From: Posidonia oceanica
Lineage: Eukaryota; Streptophyta; Magnoliopsida; Alismatales; Posidoniaceae
DNA: 64,000 bases
NCBI GenBank assembly: GCA_037176725.1
Contig: JAZBRS010000049.1
Location: 14,526,001 to 14,590,000, forward strand
Reading direction: 5' to 3'
In this document: positions 54,534-64,000 of the stretch, in pieces
Position numbering within the stretch: position 1 is the stretch's first letter
Layout of the letters: each line of letters begins with the position of its first letter
Program-made: the position numbers and the translations under genes
Notes under the pieces: model-generated
The model's input: only the letters and a program-made list of their open reading frames with translations
What the model was told of the DNA's origin: nothing
Database searches by the model: none

Positions 54534-55190
54534 TGTGGATGTGGATTTGGGGGTGTGTAGATGAAGGAGACAGTGCTTCCACGACGTCGTCTACTTGTTG
54601 TGATCGCCACTCGTCAATTCGCTTGATGCTGGCTGACAAGCCGCCTGGGGGAGATGAGGATGATGTGAGTCGTCAGCTCACTGGATCAACGGCAGGATGT
54701 CGTCTAGCGGCATCCTCATGCTATGTGAGCGTGTTCCTTTCCTTCAAAACAAATAAATAGATCTGGGTAAATCTGGGTGTAGTAAATAACAACAAAAAAA
54801 GTAGAGAATAAGATAAACAAATAAATCTAATACTAACCGGGGGTGGTTCCCCGCATGCATATGCTATGGGTCCTAATTAAAGAATGCAAATAAAATAAAA
54901 TAGATTGGAAGAAGATACTCCCTTCACCCTCGTGCTCTATGGCGTGGAGTGAGGAAGTGGAGGCACAGTCGGATCTCCAGCTAGGCTCAGGATCTCTGGG
55001 ATCTAGGATTGATAATCTCTGGATTTGGGCAGAGTGGGGACTAAGGATCTCTCAGAATCTCTCTTTCACTCTCTCTAGGAGCTCTCTCTAGATTTATGGA
55101 TCTCACAACTATAGGAAGTGCCTCCCTGACTCTCAAAAGATAACTTTGACTTTTAGATCTCCCTCCCCTTGAGCAGTAGCTCTCGGGGTC

Positions 55191-55198
55191 TATTTATA
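55191..55198 (-). promoter_or_regulatory. TATA box of LTR D3
   Basis: TATAAATA on the minus strand followed by GACCCC. The nearest 21-nt module starts at 55263, a 64-bp gap. Confidence 0.75.
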
Positions 55199-55262
55199 GA
55201 TGTGTGGGGCTCGAGTGGATCAGATCTAGGAAGTTTCTAGAAAAATTAGATATTTATAGCAA

Positions 55263-55988
55263 GTCACCTATATGACCAGCGACAAGCACAAATATCTCAA
55301 ATTAATAACGTGGAAATGACGTGGAGGCACGCTGACCGAGTCAAAAAAGGGTCCATGTCAGCAAGTTGCCTCTTGCACAAGCGCCTAAGACTCAGATATT
55401 CCCATTTGACTGAGTCAAACAAGGTCCACATCAGCAAGTCGCCGCTGGCACAAGCACCTAGCTGCTGTGCGGATGAGATGAAAGATTCGATTTAAAGGGG
55501 TCAGATGAGTCCACGTCATTCAGTTGCCGGTGACATAGGCAACCAGGACTCAAATATCTCGTTTGACCGGGTCAAGAATATCCACGTCATCTAGTCGCCG
55601 CTCACACTGACGCCTAGTTGCTGGAACATTCTAGACCGATTTTAAATGTTTTTTTATTTTAAGGGATATTTAATACATTTAACACATTAAAAATGTGTCA
55701 AAAACGAGATAAAAATCATGTTGTCATCCAAATCTCTAGGATTTTCTAGAATCTTCTTTAATTAATTATTTTTAGATGATATATATAGATTATACCATAT
55801 ATTAAATGCTTAGAAAATCGTAGAAATGTCAATGATTATGGGAAAAATGTTATAATACTTTATAAAAATCCCATATATTATATTAATGCCCAGGATGACA
55901 AAATGTTGAGAGAGAGAGAGAGAGGTAGGATGCTCGTCGCCTGTATTAGTGGCGACAACACATTCTAGTCGCCACTTTGAATGGCCGC
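55263..55988. repeat. 21-nt GTCGCC-N9-GGCGAC module array in D3
   Basis: Units start at 55263, 55365, 55438, 55523, 55594, 55936 and 55968. The unit at 55523-55543 is GTTGCC-N9-GGCAAC: both arms changed together. The unit at 55936-55956 has perfect standard arms. Confidence 0.85.
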
Positions 55989-56359
55989 ATATGGAGGCAA
56001 CGAGCTAGTCTTTTTGCATGTTTAGCCCTGCCTTTTATGTTGATCCAGAGAAACATGTTAAAAGCCTGGAAAACTTCAGAAATTCCATGAAATCATGAAA
56101 ACATCTTCTTTAACTCAAATCTGCCACTAATTTGAGTAGAAACAAAGGGTATTAAAGGTACTCAGACCTGCCACTAGTTTGAGTGAGTCAGCTCTGCCAC
56201 AGCTAACGACTTTGAGGGAAGTAAAGACTGGTAATGGTTTTAAGCAAATCATGGAAAATCTGGAAAATGTGTTATTAGGCCTTAGTCATGTGATTTGGGG
56301 CACCTCAGAGGTTCCTATCCTTAGAGAACTCTCGGAAATGCGAAAATGGGATATCTACA

Positions 56360-56910
56360 GATGCCCCTCCTTGGAGTTGATCTTGGTACAAGATCGGCTC
56401 CAAGATAAGAACGATGTCCCATCCAACATTTCCTGAAGAGGGAAGCTATGTCTCAAACAATCCGCCGCTAGAAAAACTAAACTAAAGAAAGATAAAAAGA
56501 AGGGGTGAACCGATTCGGTTTCGAGAGATTGTCACACAGTCGAATGGTTTGATTAAAATACTGTCATATTGAAGACTCAGGCATGGAGGGGTCAAGCCGG
56601 TTTCTGAGCTATTTGTCGCAGCTAGTGTCATGACCAGGTCAACCATGTAGGGATACTTCAACAGGGTAGGAACTAAGGAGGAGATCGTGGGGATTTACCT
56701 TGTCAAGATCGGAAAAAAGAGCTTTTGGCTTCATGTTTGAGATTTTACTCAGATTGGAATTGATAAAAGGATAGGTAGGAACTAGTTGGTTCTGGAAGGA
56801 TCACATATTCTAAAGGTTTCTAACACTCTTGAAGAACTATGCTCTGTTCGTGCTCCACTTCCAATGATATGAGAAATAATGCATGGATGCATGTTTCAGG
56901 CAAACAATGC
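56360..56910 (-). mobile_element. Interior of element F, left part
   Basis: Begins with the polypurine tract (56360-56372, minus) and an adjacent palindrome (56373-56401). No recognisable gag or pol. Interrupted by element E at the TAATG target. Confidence 0.65.
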
Positions 56911-56915
56911 TAATG
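56911..56915 (+). repeat. Left TSD (TAATG) of element E
   Basis: TAATG before TGATGAGCAC; the same pentamer at 63006-63010 after the right LTR. Confidence 0.95.
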
Positions 56916-58193
56916 TGATGAGCACATTATTCTTACATGTTTTATGTCCCATATTTATCTCTTTTGTTTATAAATAATATTACTCGAGGTGTTTTGTGCA
57001 ATTTTTGTAGGAACTTTGGACCTAAAAAGAAAAGAGAAAAAGAAGGAAGAGAAAGAATAAAAGATAAAAAGAAATGCAAATCCAAAGATAAAAGAAATGC
57101 AAATCCATGCAAGAGGTCAAATACATTTTTTCCACGTGTGTAAATACGATGAGGAAGATAAGATAACAGAAATGACCAAGTCAGAGCTAAACCAAGGCCA
57201 CGTGGACGCCTCCTAGGCGCCCAAATGCGCATCCGGCGCTTCCCAGGCACCCGGATATGAAGACATTGACTCAGTCTTTTGTTGTTACCTTGGTCACTTG
57301 GAAATATCCTGTATTTGAATTTTAGTTTTAGGATTTTTATCTGGATTTGTCTTCGTGATAACTAAGTCCTTGTAAGCCTATAAAAGAGACCCCTTGTGTA
57401 GATCTAAGGGGGATCCTTCATCTTCCACATTAGGCTTAGACTCTCTTCTTCCATTGTTTTAGAATTCTTCAAGTTCATTTTCTGTAATCTTAGTTTTTAT
57501 TAATATAAGTTCATTTTTTATCTTAATTATGTCTTGCTCTTCTCTTTCCTTATCTTTTATTTTGATACTTTCCATTATCATGCTTGGCTAAGTTTCTAGA
57601 TCTAGGGTTTAGATGAAGTTTATGTAATTTCATATGTTGTGATTAAGTTCCTCTTTGTCTTCTCATGCTTAAATGTTATGATTACTTAGACTATATGTAT
57701 ATTGCATGAATCTCTATTATATCGATAAACTTTGATAGATTAATATTGATTATATCTTTTTAATCTATGCTTAGGGAAGAATAATTAGGGATCATGTGTA
57801 TAATCTTAGATCTAAAGTATATCATTTGATTTAGTTTGATTTGTGTGATTTTATCTTAGGACTTGATAATCTATGGTGCATTGCATATGGATTATGCTTG
57901 TTAGGATAAGAACCATTGAGTTAAACTATTTAGATCATGAAGAGAGACAAAGAGTGGATTTAATCATGCATCTGTATTTTACATAAATGGATTTGAAACC
58001 CTAGGTTTTAACTAATTTGATTGCATCTTGATATTCTAGTTTTAGTTTTTAAGCATCATCTCTCTCAAACTCTTTTCAATAATTGATAGTTAATCTTTGT
58101 GTTTTGAAACTCTATTCTCTGTGGGATCGACCCGTACTTGCATACGTACTACATAGTACACCGTGCACTTGCGGTTAATTAAAATTCACATCA
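56916..58193 (+). mobile_element. 5' LTR of element E (1278 bp)
   Basis: TGATGAGCAC...TTCACATCA. TATA box TATAAAAG at 57379-57386. GC-rich palindromic segment near 57203-57250 (GGACGCCTCC-TAGGCGCCC). Shared with 61729-63005. No gene. Confidence 0.93.
57379..57386 (+). promoter_or_regulatory. TATA box of E 5' LTR
   Basis: TATAAAAG followed by AGACCCC. Identical in the 3' LTR at 62192-62199. Confidence 0.65.
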
Positions 58194-58199
58194 AGTTTT

Positions 58200-58217
58200 T
58201 GGTGCTGTTGCTGGGGA
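58200..58217 (+). promoter_or_regulatory. Primer-binding site of element E (tRNA-Asp type, decayed)
   Basis: TGGTGCTGTTGCTGGGGA, seven bases inside the left LTR. It differs from the tRNA-Asp-complementary site TGGCGCCGTTGCCGGGGA at three positions, each a C to T change at a CG dinucleotide. Confidence 0.85.
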
Positions 58218-59436
58218 ATAGTGTTTTATAATAATGATTTATTGTCAGTTATTTCTGTCTTTCCATTTTTATATAAAAAAAATATATATATTAAAAAAAA
58301 TTGTTTCATTATTTTAATCTTACATGGATATTTTGTTAGAGATCAGAAGAATCAAAAAGCAATTTCCAGAAAATCCTAGGGATCCGAGGCGCCTCCCAGG
58401 CGACGATCTGCACTTCTGGCACCTATTGGACGCTCAGTTGAGTTATTTTCTCTGAAATTTTAGTTTCCATTTTTTTCTAAATTTTTCTAGAATCCTGATA
58501 TAGGGTTTAGTTATTGTTTTGGTTTCTGTTTTTTCTCGATCACTAGTTTAAAAATCAAACATAAACTTGAACCCAATTCAAAAATTCATGATAAGATAGA
58601 AAGCTACTGTTTAGGACATGCATTAAATTTAAATATATCTAGAAATAGATTTTCTATTTTTGAAATTTAAATTTTATTGTTAGAGATTGTTGGAGGAAAG
58701 GTACGTGCTTTTATCTCAATTTCTTGCATATTAAAGCACGTAGTTTGTAAGAGAGAACAACTTGTTTGTACATCATTGATTGTATATCATATATCAAAGT
58801 ACCTAAGGGCATAACCCATTGCACAAGATAAGGTAGGGATTTCATCACCCTTCCTTAGCCCAAAAACAATAATATCAAGCATAAAGCATTGACCCAAGCT
58901 TAAGTTAAAATAAAGTAGACATTGGCCCTTAGGATTCGAGCTCAATAGGACAAGGGTGCTTAAGGGTGAATCAAATTTAAAATTCTTTTCCTACTTAGTG
59001 TTTAGAAAAGTGGTTCACAATGTTACACCTTAAAAGGCAAGTGGTTATTTAATTAGGTCCGTTGCTCAAGTACGGGGAGCCTCCCACTTTCTTCCACTGA
59101 TCTGGCCAATTGGGTTAGAGAATTTTGATTTGAGAATCTCGAAGGTTAACTTGGAAGTTAGGAGCTGTCTAGTTGTTTTTCGGTCAACCTTATTTCTAGG
59201 GCTTCTTTGAATTATATGCTAGACTAGGTTTCTTCATCTCTCCTATCTATAGAATCAGGATTTTACTTCTATCTTAGAATCTTCTCATCTTCTTTAGGAT
59301 TTCGTTATCTCCAATCTATGTCAGTCAGTTACACTAATTTAGGCTGGAAATTTCACTTTCAAATTTAAACTCAATAATTTAAAAATGACTGAAGAATTAA
59401 AATACTCATCCTGAACCCTAAGAGATAGATATTCAT
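58218..59436 (+). other. Leader region of element E
   Basis: AT-rich with no gene seen. Contains an inverted repeat with perfect 10-bp arms (58702-58711 and 58733-58742) and GGCGCCTCCCAGGCGACG near 58389-58406. Confidence 0.6.
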
Positions 59437-60300
59437 ATGTTGAAGGAATATCCAATGAATCAAGTTGGATATAGGCCTGAACAATTCAATTATGTGGCCT
59501 AAAGACCATGGAATGAGTCAAATGACCCTTATGCTTCAAATTACAATTTAAGATGGAGTCAACCTGATTTCTTATGGGCCCAAAGATCATATGATGGAGG
59601 GTTTAGCTTCAATCAAGTCCAATCTCATTACTTTGAACCTTATCCATATTCAGACCCACAATACTACTCAACCTTCTCTCCTCTAGATTGTCAACAAGAA
59701 GATGAAATTAGGTTAACAAGTCTAGAAAAGAGCTTAGAAGAGCTAGTGGAAGCAAGTATACTGACCTCTATCAACATAACTGCCAACACTCAAGCCATAG
59801 CTCGTTTAGAAACACAGGTAGGTCAACTAATCAATGTTATAAATGAGAAAGAGGAATGGAACTTTCTTGCTCAATATGTGAACTCTCCTGATCAACCCTG
59901 TACTATCCAAATAATGCCTGAAGTAGAAACCCAAGCCCAAGTAAATGAACCCACTAAAGAACCAGTTGGCCAGATAGACCAATTCTTTACAAAGGTTTCC
60001 CTTTTAAGTGATTCAATTGAGAAGAAACCTCAACCAATCGTTCTCATGTCCCCACCTGAGCCCTCATCATTACCATCTACCATAGGATCATTAGAGCATT
60101 ATGTCAAACCATATCATTCAGCTCTAGTCAATTATGAACTCAAGCCATCATTCCATACTCAATTAAATTACATGGGTTTATCCGATCTAATTCCATCCTT
60201 TTGGGAAATTCATGAAGCCCGATTAAGAGAAGTCCAATTGTGGCTTGAACAGGCTGAAAAAGAATTTACAAAAGTCAGACAGCCTCCTTGGCCAGATTAA
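59437..60300 (+). pseudogene. Gag-derived frame of element E
   Basis: One frame from ATG 59437-59439 to TAA 60298-60300, broken by a TAA at 59500-59502 and then open for 266 codons. The early part has NDPYASNYNLRW and SQPDFLW, which resembles the C-terminal end of Athila-type Gag. It is followed by a helical segment TANTQAIARLETQVGQL, also typical of those Gags. The rest is Pro/Glu-rich (QPIVLMSPPEPSSL) with no zinc finger and no protease. Length is far below a full Gag. Probably a leftover kept in a non-autonomous element. Whether it is translated is unknown. Confidence 0.65.
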
Positions 60301-61709
60301 GATTGTGCCCTAGAGATTGATGAGGTCTTGGATTTTCATGCACCTCAATTGTGAATATGTATAAATTGTACATAACTTTCTTTTTATTAGCAGTAAAAGC
60401 ACTCCATCCCGAATTAGGTATCATTGTTCTAATTTTAATTATTTTTCATTCATCATATCAATTATTGCATACATTGAGGACAATGCATGGTTTAGATATG
60501 CAGGGGAGTCTTCTTTGTGTCTTTTCATTTTCTTTAGTTAGAATCTTCTGTCTTTTCATTAAAAAAAAAAAACAGAGTTTTCTTAGACTTGAAATTTTCT
60601 TTTCATTTTCTTTAGTTAGAATCTTCTGTCTTTTCATTTTTTTTTTTAAGTTTTCTTAGACTTGAATTTTTCATTTCATTTTTTTTAGTTAGAATCTTCT
60701 GTCTTTTCATTTTAAAAAAATAAAAAAAAATTAGAAATTATCCGTAATAATTTAGCTAGCTAGGGATGGATAAGTGACTTTGAGTTGGAGTTTAAAGGTA
60801 AAGTTGATAGAATGGAATCTCTCAAACCCTAGAGTGGAGACAAAATCTAAAAAATAGCATCATCTGGATTATCCTTAAGCACATGTGTATCTTATCTTGC
60901 GCTTACACTTTAGTCCTTGACTATAGAGAATAAAGGAAGACCTGAAACACCTAAGCATATTAAAAAAAAAAGGGCTAGAAGTCTAACAATCACTGAGTAA
61001 CTGGGTAACCATGCCTCAGGAAGTATTGGATATTCACGTAAAAAGGAAATTGGAGGACAAAAACATGAAAAAAAAGAGAGAGAAAAAAAATATTGTCTTT
61101 GTGGTCTTGGTTACTTGAGTAATTAAGTCCTTAGAGGTGTCTCAACACTTGGTGTCCTAAAACCATTTGGTTTGGAATCACTGGACTAAAGCTCCATAAA
61201 TAGGTAGCCAAGAAAAAGCCTAAGAAAGCAGGAATAAAGTTCTCTAAATTATTCAAATGAAATGTAAAGGTGCTCAGGTTGGACTTGAAAATCCTTGTTA
61301 AGGACTATTTTCACAAACACAAGGTACATGTGAGTCTAATTTAAAGAAGGATGGTGTGAAAGATAGGAAAGAGTCTCCATGACATGAGGAGGAGAGAAAG
61401 ATCTTGACTTGAGGTAGAGCTGGAGAATAAAGACTCAAGGTTGTTTAGAAGCTTCCTAACTTGTTAAAATATTGTGGATAGTGATAGTGTAAATAATATT
61501 TTATCTTTCTTTATTTTTTCCCATTTCTTCTGGGATTTTGTGGCTAGATCCGCTGCAAACCCTCACGAGACACCACTCATCCACTAGAGCAACCTAGGGG
61601 TTTAAAGACTTGTTGCACATGCTAAGTGCAATCGCGTTTCCTGCGAAAGTGAGTTAGGATTTTCTTATTTTTCTTTTGTTAGAGTCAGTTTTGCTCGAGG
61701 ACTAGCAAA
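60301..61709 (+). other. 3' non-coding region of element E
   Basis: 60460-60500 has 'cattgaggacaatgcatgg', a known mark of this element type. 60535-60720 holds three copies of TAGTTAGAATCTTCTGTC separated by A or T runs. 61690-61709 carries the CTCGAGGACTAGCAAAAG signature. No gene. Confidence 0.7.
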
Positions 61710-61728
61710 AGATAGGTATAGGGGTGTT
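61710..61728 (+). promoter_or_regulatory. Decayed polypurine tract of element E
   Basis: AGATAGGTATAGGGGTGTT directly before the right LTR. Interrupted purine run; position is what identifies it. Confidence 0.55.
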
Positions 61729-63005
61729 TAATGAGTACATTATTCTTACATGTTTTATGTCCCATATTTATCTCTTTTGTTTATAAATAATATTACTTGA
61801 GGTATTTTGTGCAATTTTTGCAAGAACTTTGAACCCAAAAATAAAAGAGAAAAAGAAGGAAGAGAAAGAATAAAAGATAAAAAGAAATACAAATCCAAGG
61901 ATAAAAGAAATGCAAATCCATACAAGAGGTCAAATACACTTTTTCCACGTGTGTAAATACGAAAAGGAAGATAAGATAACAGAATTGACCAAGTCAGAGC
62001 TAAACTAGGGCCACGTGGACACCTCCCAGGTGCCCAAGTGCGCATCTGGTGCTTCCCAGGCGCCCGGATATGAAGACATTGACTCAGTCTTTTGTTGATA
62101 CCTTGGTCACTTGGAAATATCCTGTATTTGAATTTTAGTTTTAGGATTTTTATCTGGATTTGTCTCCGTGATAACTAAGTCCTTGTAAGTCTATAAAAGA
62201 GACCCCTTGTGTAGATCTAATGGGGATCCTTCATCTTCCACATTAGGCTTAGACTCTCTTCTTCCATTGTTTTAGAGTTCTTCAAGTTCATTTTCTGTAA
62301 TCTTAGTTTTTATTAATATAAGTTCATTTTTTATCTTAATTATGTCTTGCTCTCTCTTTCCTTATCTTTTATTTTGATACTTTCCATTATCATGCTTGGC
62401 TAAGTTTCTAGATCTAGGGTTTAGATGAAGTTTACGTAATTTCATATGTTGTGATTAAGTTCCTCTTTGTCTTCTCATGCTTAAATGTTATGATTACTTA
62501 GACTATATGTATATTGCATGAATCTCTATTATATCGATATACTTTGATAGATTAATATTGATTATATCTTTTTAATCTATGCTTAGGGAAGAATAATTAG
62601 GGATCATGTGTATAATCTTAGATCTAAAGTATATCATTTGATTTAGTTTGATTTGTGTGATTTTATCTTAGGACTTGATAATCTATGGTGCATTGCATAT
62701 GGATTATGCTTGTTAGGATAAGAACCATTGAGTTAAACTATTTAGATCATGAAGAGAGGCAGAGAGTGGATTTAATCATGCATCTGTATTTTACATAAAT
62801 GGATTTGAAACCCTAGGTTTTAACTAATTTGATTGCATCTTGATATTCTAGTTTTAGTTTTTAAGCATCATTTCTCTCAAACTCTTTTCAATAATTGATA
62901 GTTAATCTTTGTGTTTTGAAACTCTATTCTCTGTAGGATCGACCCATATTTGCATACGTACTACATAGTACACCGTGCACTTGCGGTTAATTAAAATTCA
63001 CATCA
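61729..63005 (+). mobile_element. 3' LTR of element E (1277 bp)
   Basis: Partner of 56916-58193. Starts TAATGAGTAC (TG decayed to TA), ends TTCACATCA. TATA box 62192-62199. TSD TAATG follows. Confidence 0.93.
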
Positions 63006-63010
63006 TAATG

Positions 63011-64000
63011 CAAGGTCAACACACAATGCAATGAATGGTCCATATGCTAGGTTAGACTGGCAGGGTACGGTTGGTCCCAAACCATATAGACATATGCAAA
63101 ATGAATGAATGCAATTTGTTTTGGTCAAGTGTTTTCCATCCTCGAGTGTGACCAGTACTCTCAGAAAAGGACCGTCGTTCCATTACTCGATTTGGCAAAT
63201 AAAGGAGTTCTATGATTAAAGAACCGGGTGAGTGAGTGAACCCTTCCTTTTCCAAACCGAGGTTTGCCTTTTAGTCAAAGTGAATGTCCCTTCATGCACC
63301 ATATGAGCTCCTAAGGCGTAAGCTCATTCTTTATGTTGTAAGCTTTACACCTACACACTTAATAACATGCATTAGTAATCACAGGTGAAGCTTTCTCAGT
63401 TCCTAGGGAGGTTGACTAAGTTATACTTGTATAGAAGATAAAGTATTCCCTTAATCAATATTGCTTGGGAACTAGGTAGTGGGAATTAGTCTTGGCCTCA
63501 GCTAAAGAGATGGAAAATCAGAGCCCAGTGAACGCCGATTGTGAGTCATCTGTAGATGCTCTAAAGATTATTGCAGAAGCAATGTCTTTGTTGAGACAAC
63601 GCACTCAAGTCGTGAGACACGCTTGAGTAGGATGTTATCTCCAAATCTGAGGTGAATCGATTTTTACATCACTGGCCAGACTAATTCCAGTTTTCACTTG
63701 CACGTAGGGTGGATGATACTTCTCTTTAGGTCTTTTCCTTGGTTTTTCTAATTTTTTGAATTTTTAGACTTCCTGATTTTTTGGATTTTCTGATTTTCTG
63801 ATTTTTTTGATATTTTGGGTTTTCTAATTTTTTGGGTATTTTGGGTTTTGATATTTTTGGATTTTTGGATTGATGAGTGCAGTCACAACCTTCTACTTAC
63901 GGATTTTGCGGTATTGCCTCGTATTATCTAGGGTGAAAGAACTTTCCCTTCTAACCTGCTTGGTCTTTTGAGAACTTTAGGACTTCAGACTAGCCTTAGT
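63011..64000 (-). mobile_element. Interior of element F, right part (runs off window)
   Basis: Continues F after the E insertion. No coding domain recognised; a 67-codon frame at 63052-63255 is not supported. 63720-63870 is a T-rich low-complexity tract of 'gatttttt/ggtttt' words. F may be non-autonomous or its genes may lie beyond the window. Confidence 0.55.

Larger units (their letters stand above)
54534..56359 (-). mobile_element. D3: 3' LTR of minus-strand element F (1826 bp)
   Basis: On the minus strand it starts TGTAGATATCCC after a polypurine tract (56372-56360, GGAGGGGCATC) and ends CCACA. Same family as solo LTRs D1 and D2, and here with the intact TG start. TATA box 55191-55198 (minus), module array 55263-55988. 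A GA microsatellite lies at about 55908-55924. Confidence 0.85.
56916..63005 (+). mobile_element. Element E: 6.1-kb non-autonomous gypsy-type LTR element
   Basis: Two LTRs (56916-58193 and 61729-63005) with TSD TAATG, a primer site next to the left LTR, a gag-derived frame and a 3' region with the 'ctcgaggactagcaaaag' signature. I know that signature, in the form CTCGAGGACGAGCAA, from Athila-type and large non-autonomous plant elements. No protease, RT or integrase. LTR differences are about 45 in 1.28 kb by eye (near 3.5%), so it is older than B. Movement would have needed proteins from a relative. Confidence 0.9.

Noticed and set aside
63720..63870. T-rich tract considered as a possible satellite
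   Set aside because: No fixed period; simple low-complexity words only.

Overview
This window is nuclear DNA of a flowering plant, from a repeat-dense block built almost entirely of nested LTR retrotransposons. I see no rRNA, tRNA, CRISPR or prokaryote-type operon, and no ordinary host gene apart from plant-mobile-domain (PMD) sequences carried inside two of the transposons. The lineage calls rest on recognisable proteins (Ty3/gypsy RT, a second RNase H after the first, HHCC/DDE integrase, the Tat-type arrangement), on LTR ends, on primer-binding and polypurine sites, and on target-site duplications (TSDs) that I could match. The species cannot be named from the sequence.

Layout. 1-2006 is the truncated end of a Tat-like LTR (LTR1), followed directly by a decayed gag (2007-3164) and a long repeat-rich 3' non-coding region ending at a polypurine tract (7144-7156). 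7157-9484 is a second Tat-like LTR (LTR2), joined directly to reverse transcriptase of a decayed pol (9485-14093). That pol is split in its integrase part by a 1540-bp solo LTR (D1, TSD GGCAT). The 3' region of this element (A2) carries another solo LTR (D2, 14618-16103), two PMD genes antisense to pol that still hold GT-AG introns (about 17110-18568 and 19010-21315), and a 78-bp tandem repeat (23621-24165). It is then interrupted by element B and resumes at 51079, reaching its polypurine tract at 51699-51711 and LTR3 at 51712-54296.

Element B (24260-51078, minus strand, TSD GTATC) is the youngest and best preserved: 26.8 kb, with two 5.6-kb LTRs differing at about 1% of positions by my eye count. 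Its gag-pro-pol is one reading frame broken only by four TAG codons. Its pol has all catalytic residues I looked for, and downstream it carries an intronless PMD copy in the sense orientation and two tandem arrays.

Right of LTR3 is a short stretch of flank. Then comes the 3' LTR (54534-56359) and part of the interior of a minus-strand element F that runs off the window. F is itself split by element E (56916-63005, TSD TAATG), a non-autonomous gypsy element with a decayed tRNA-Asp primer site and only a gag-derived frame.

The signal I find most unusual is a 21-nt inverted-repeat module, GTCGCC-N9-GGCGAC, repeated with a favoured 28-bp spacing in two distinguishable LTR families. In all three copies of family D its nearest unit ends 63-64 bp upstream of the TATA box. 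Related small hairpins (29-nt units in LTR1, GATAG/CTATC and GATGAGT/ACTCATC units in the 3' arrays) change in both arms together. The second striking point is that the same PMD sequence keeps an intron where it is antisense to its carrier and lacks it where it is sense.
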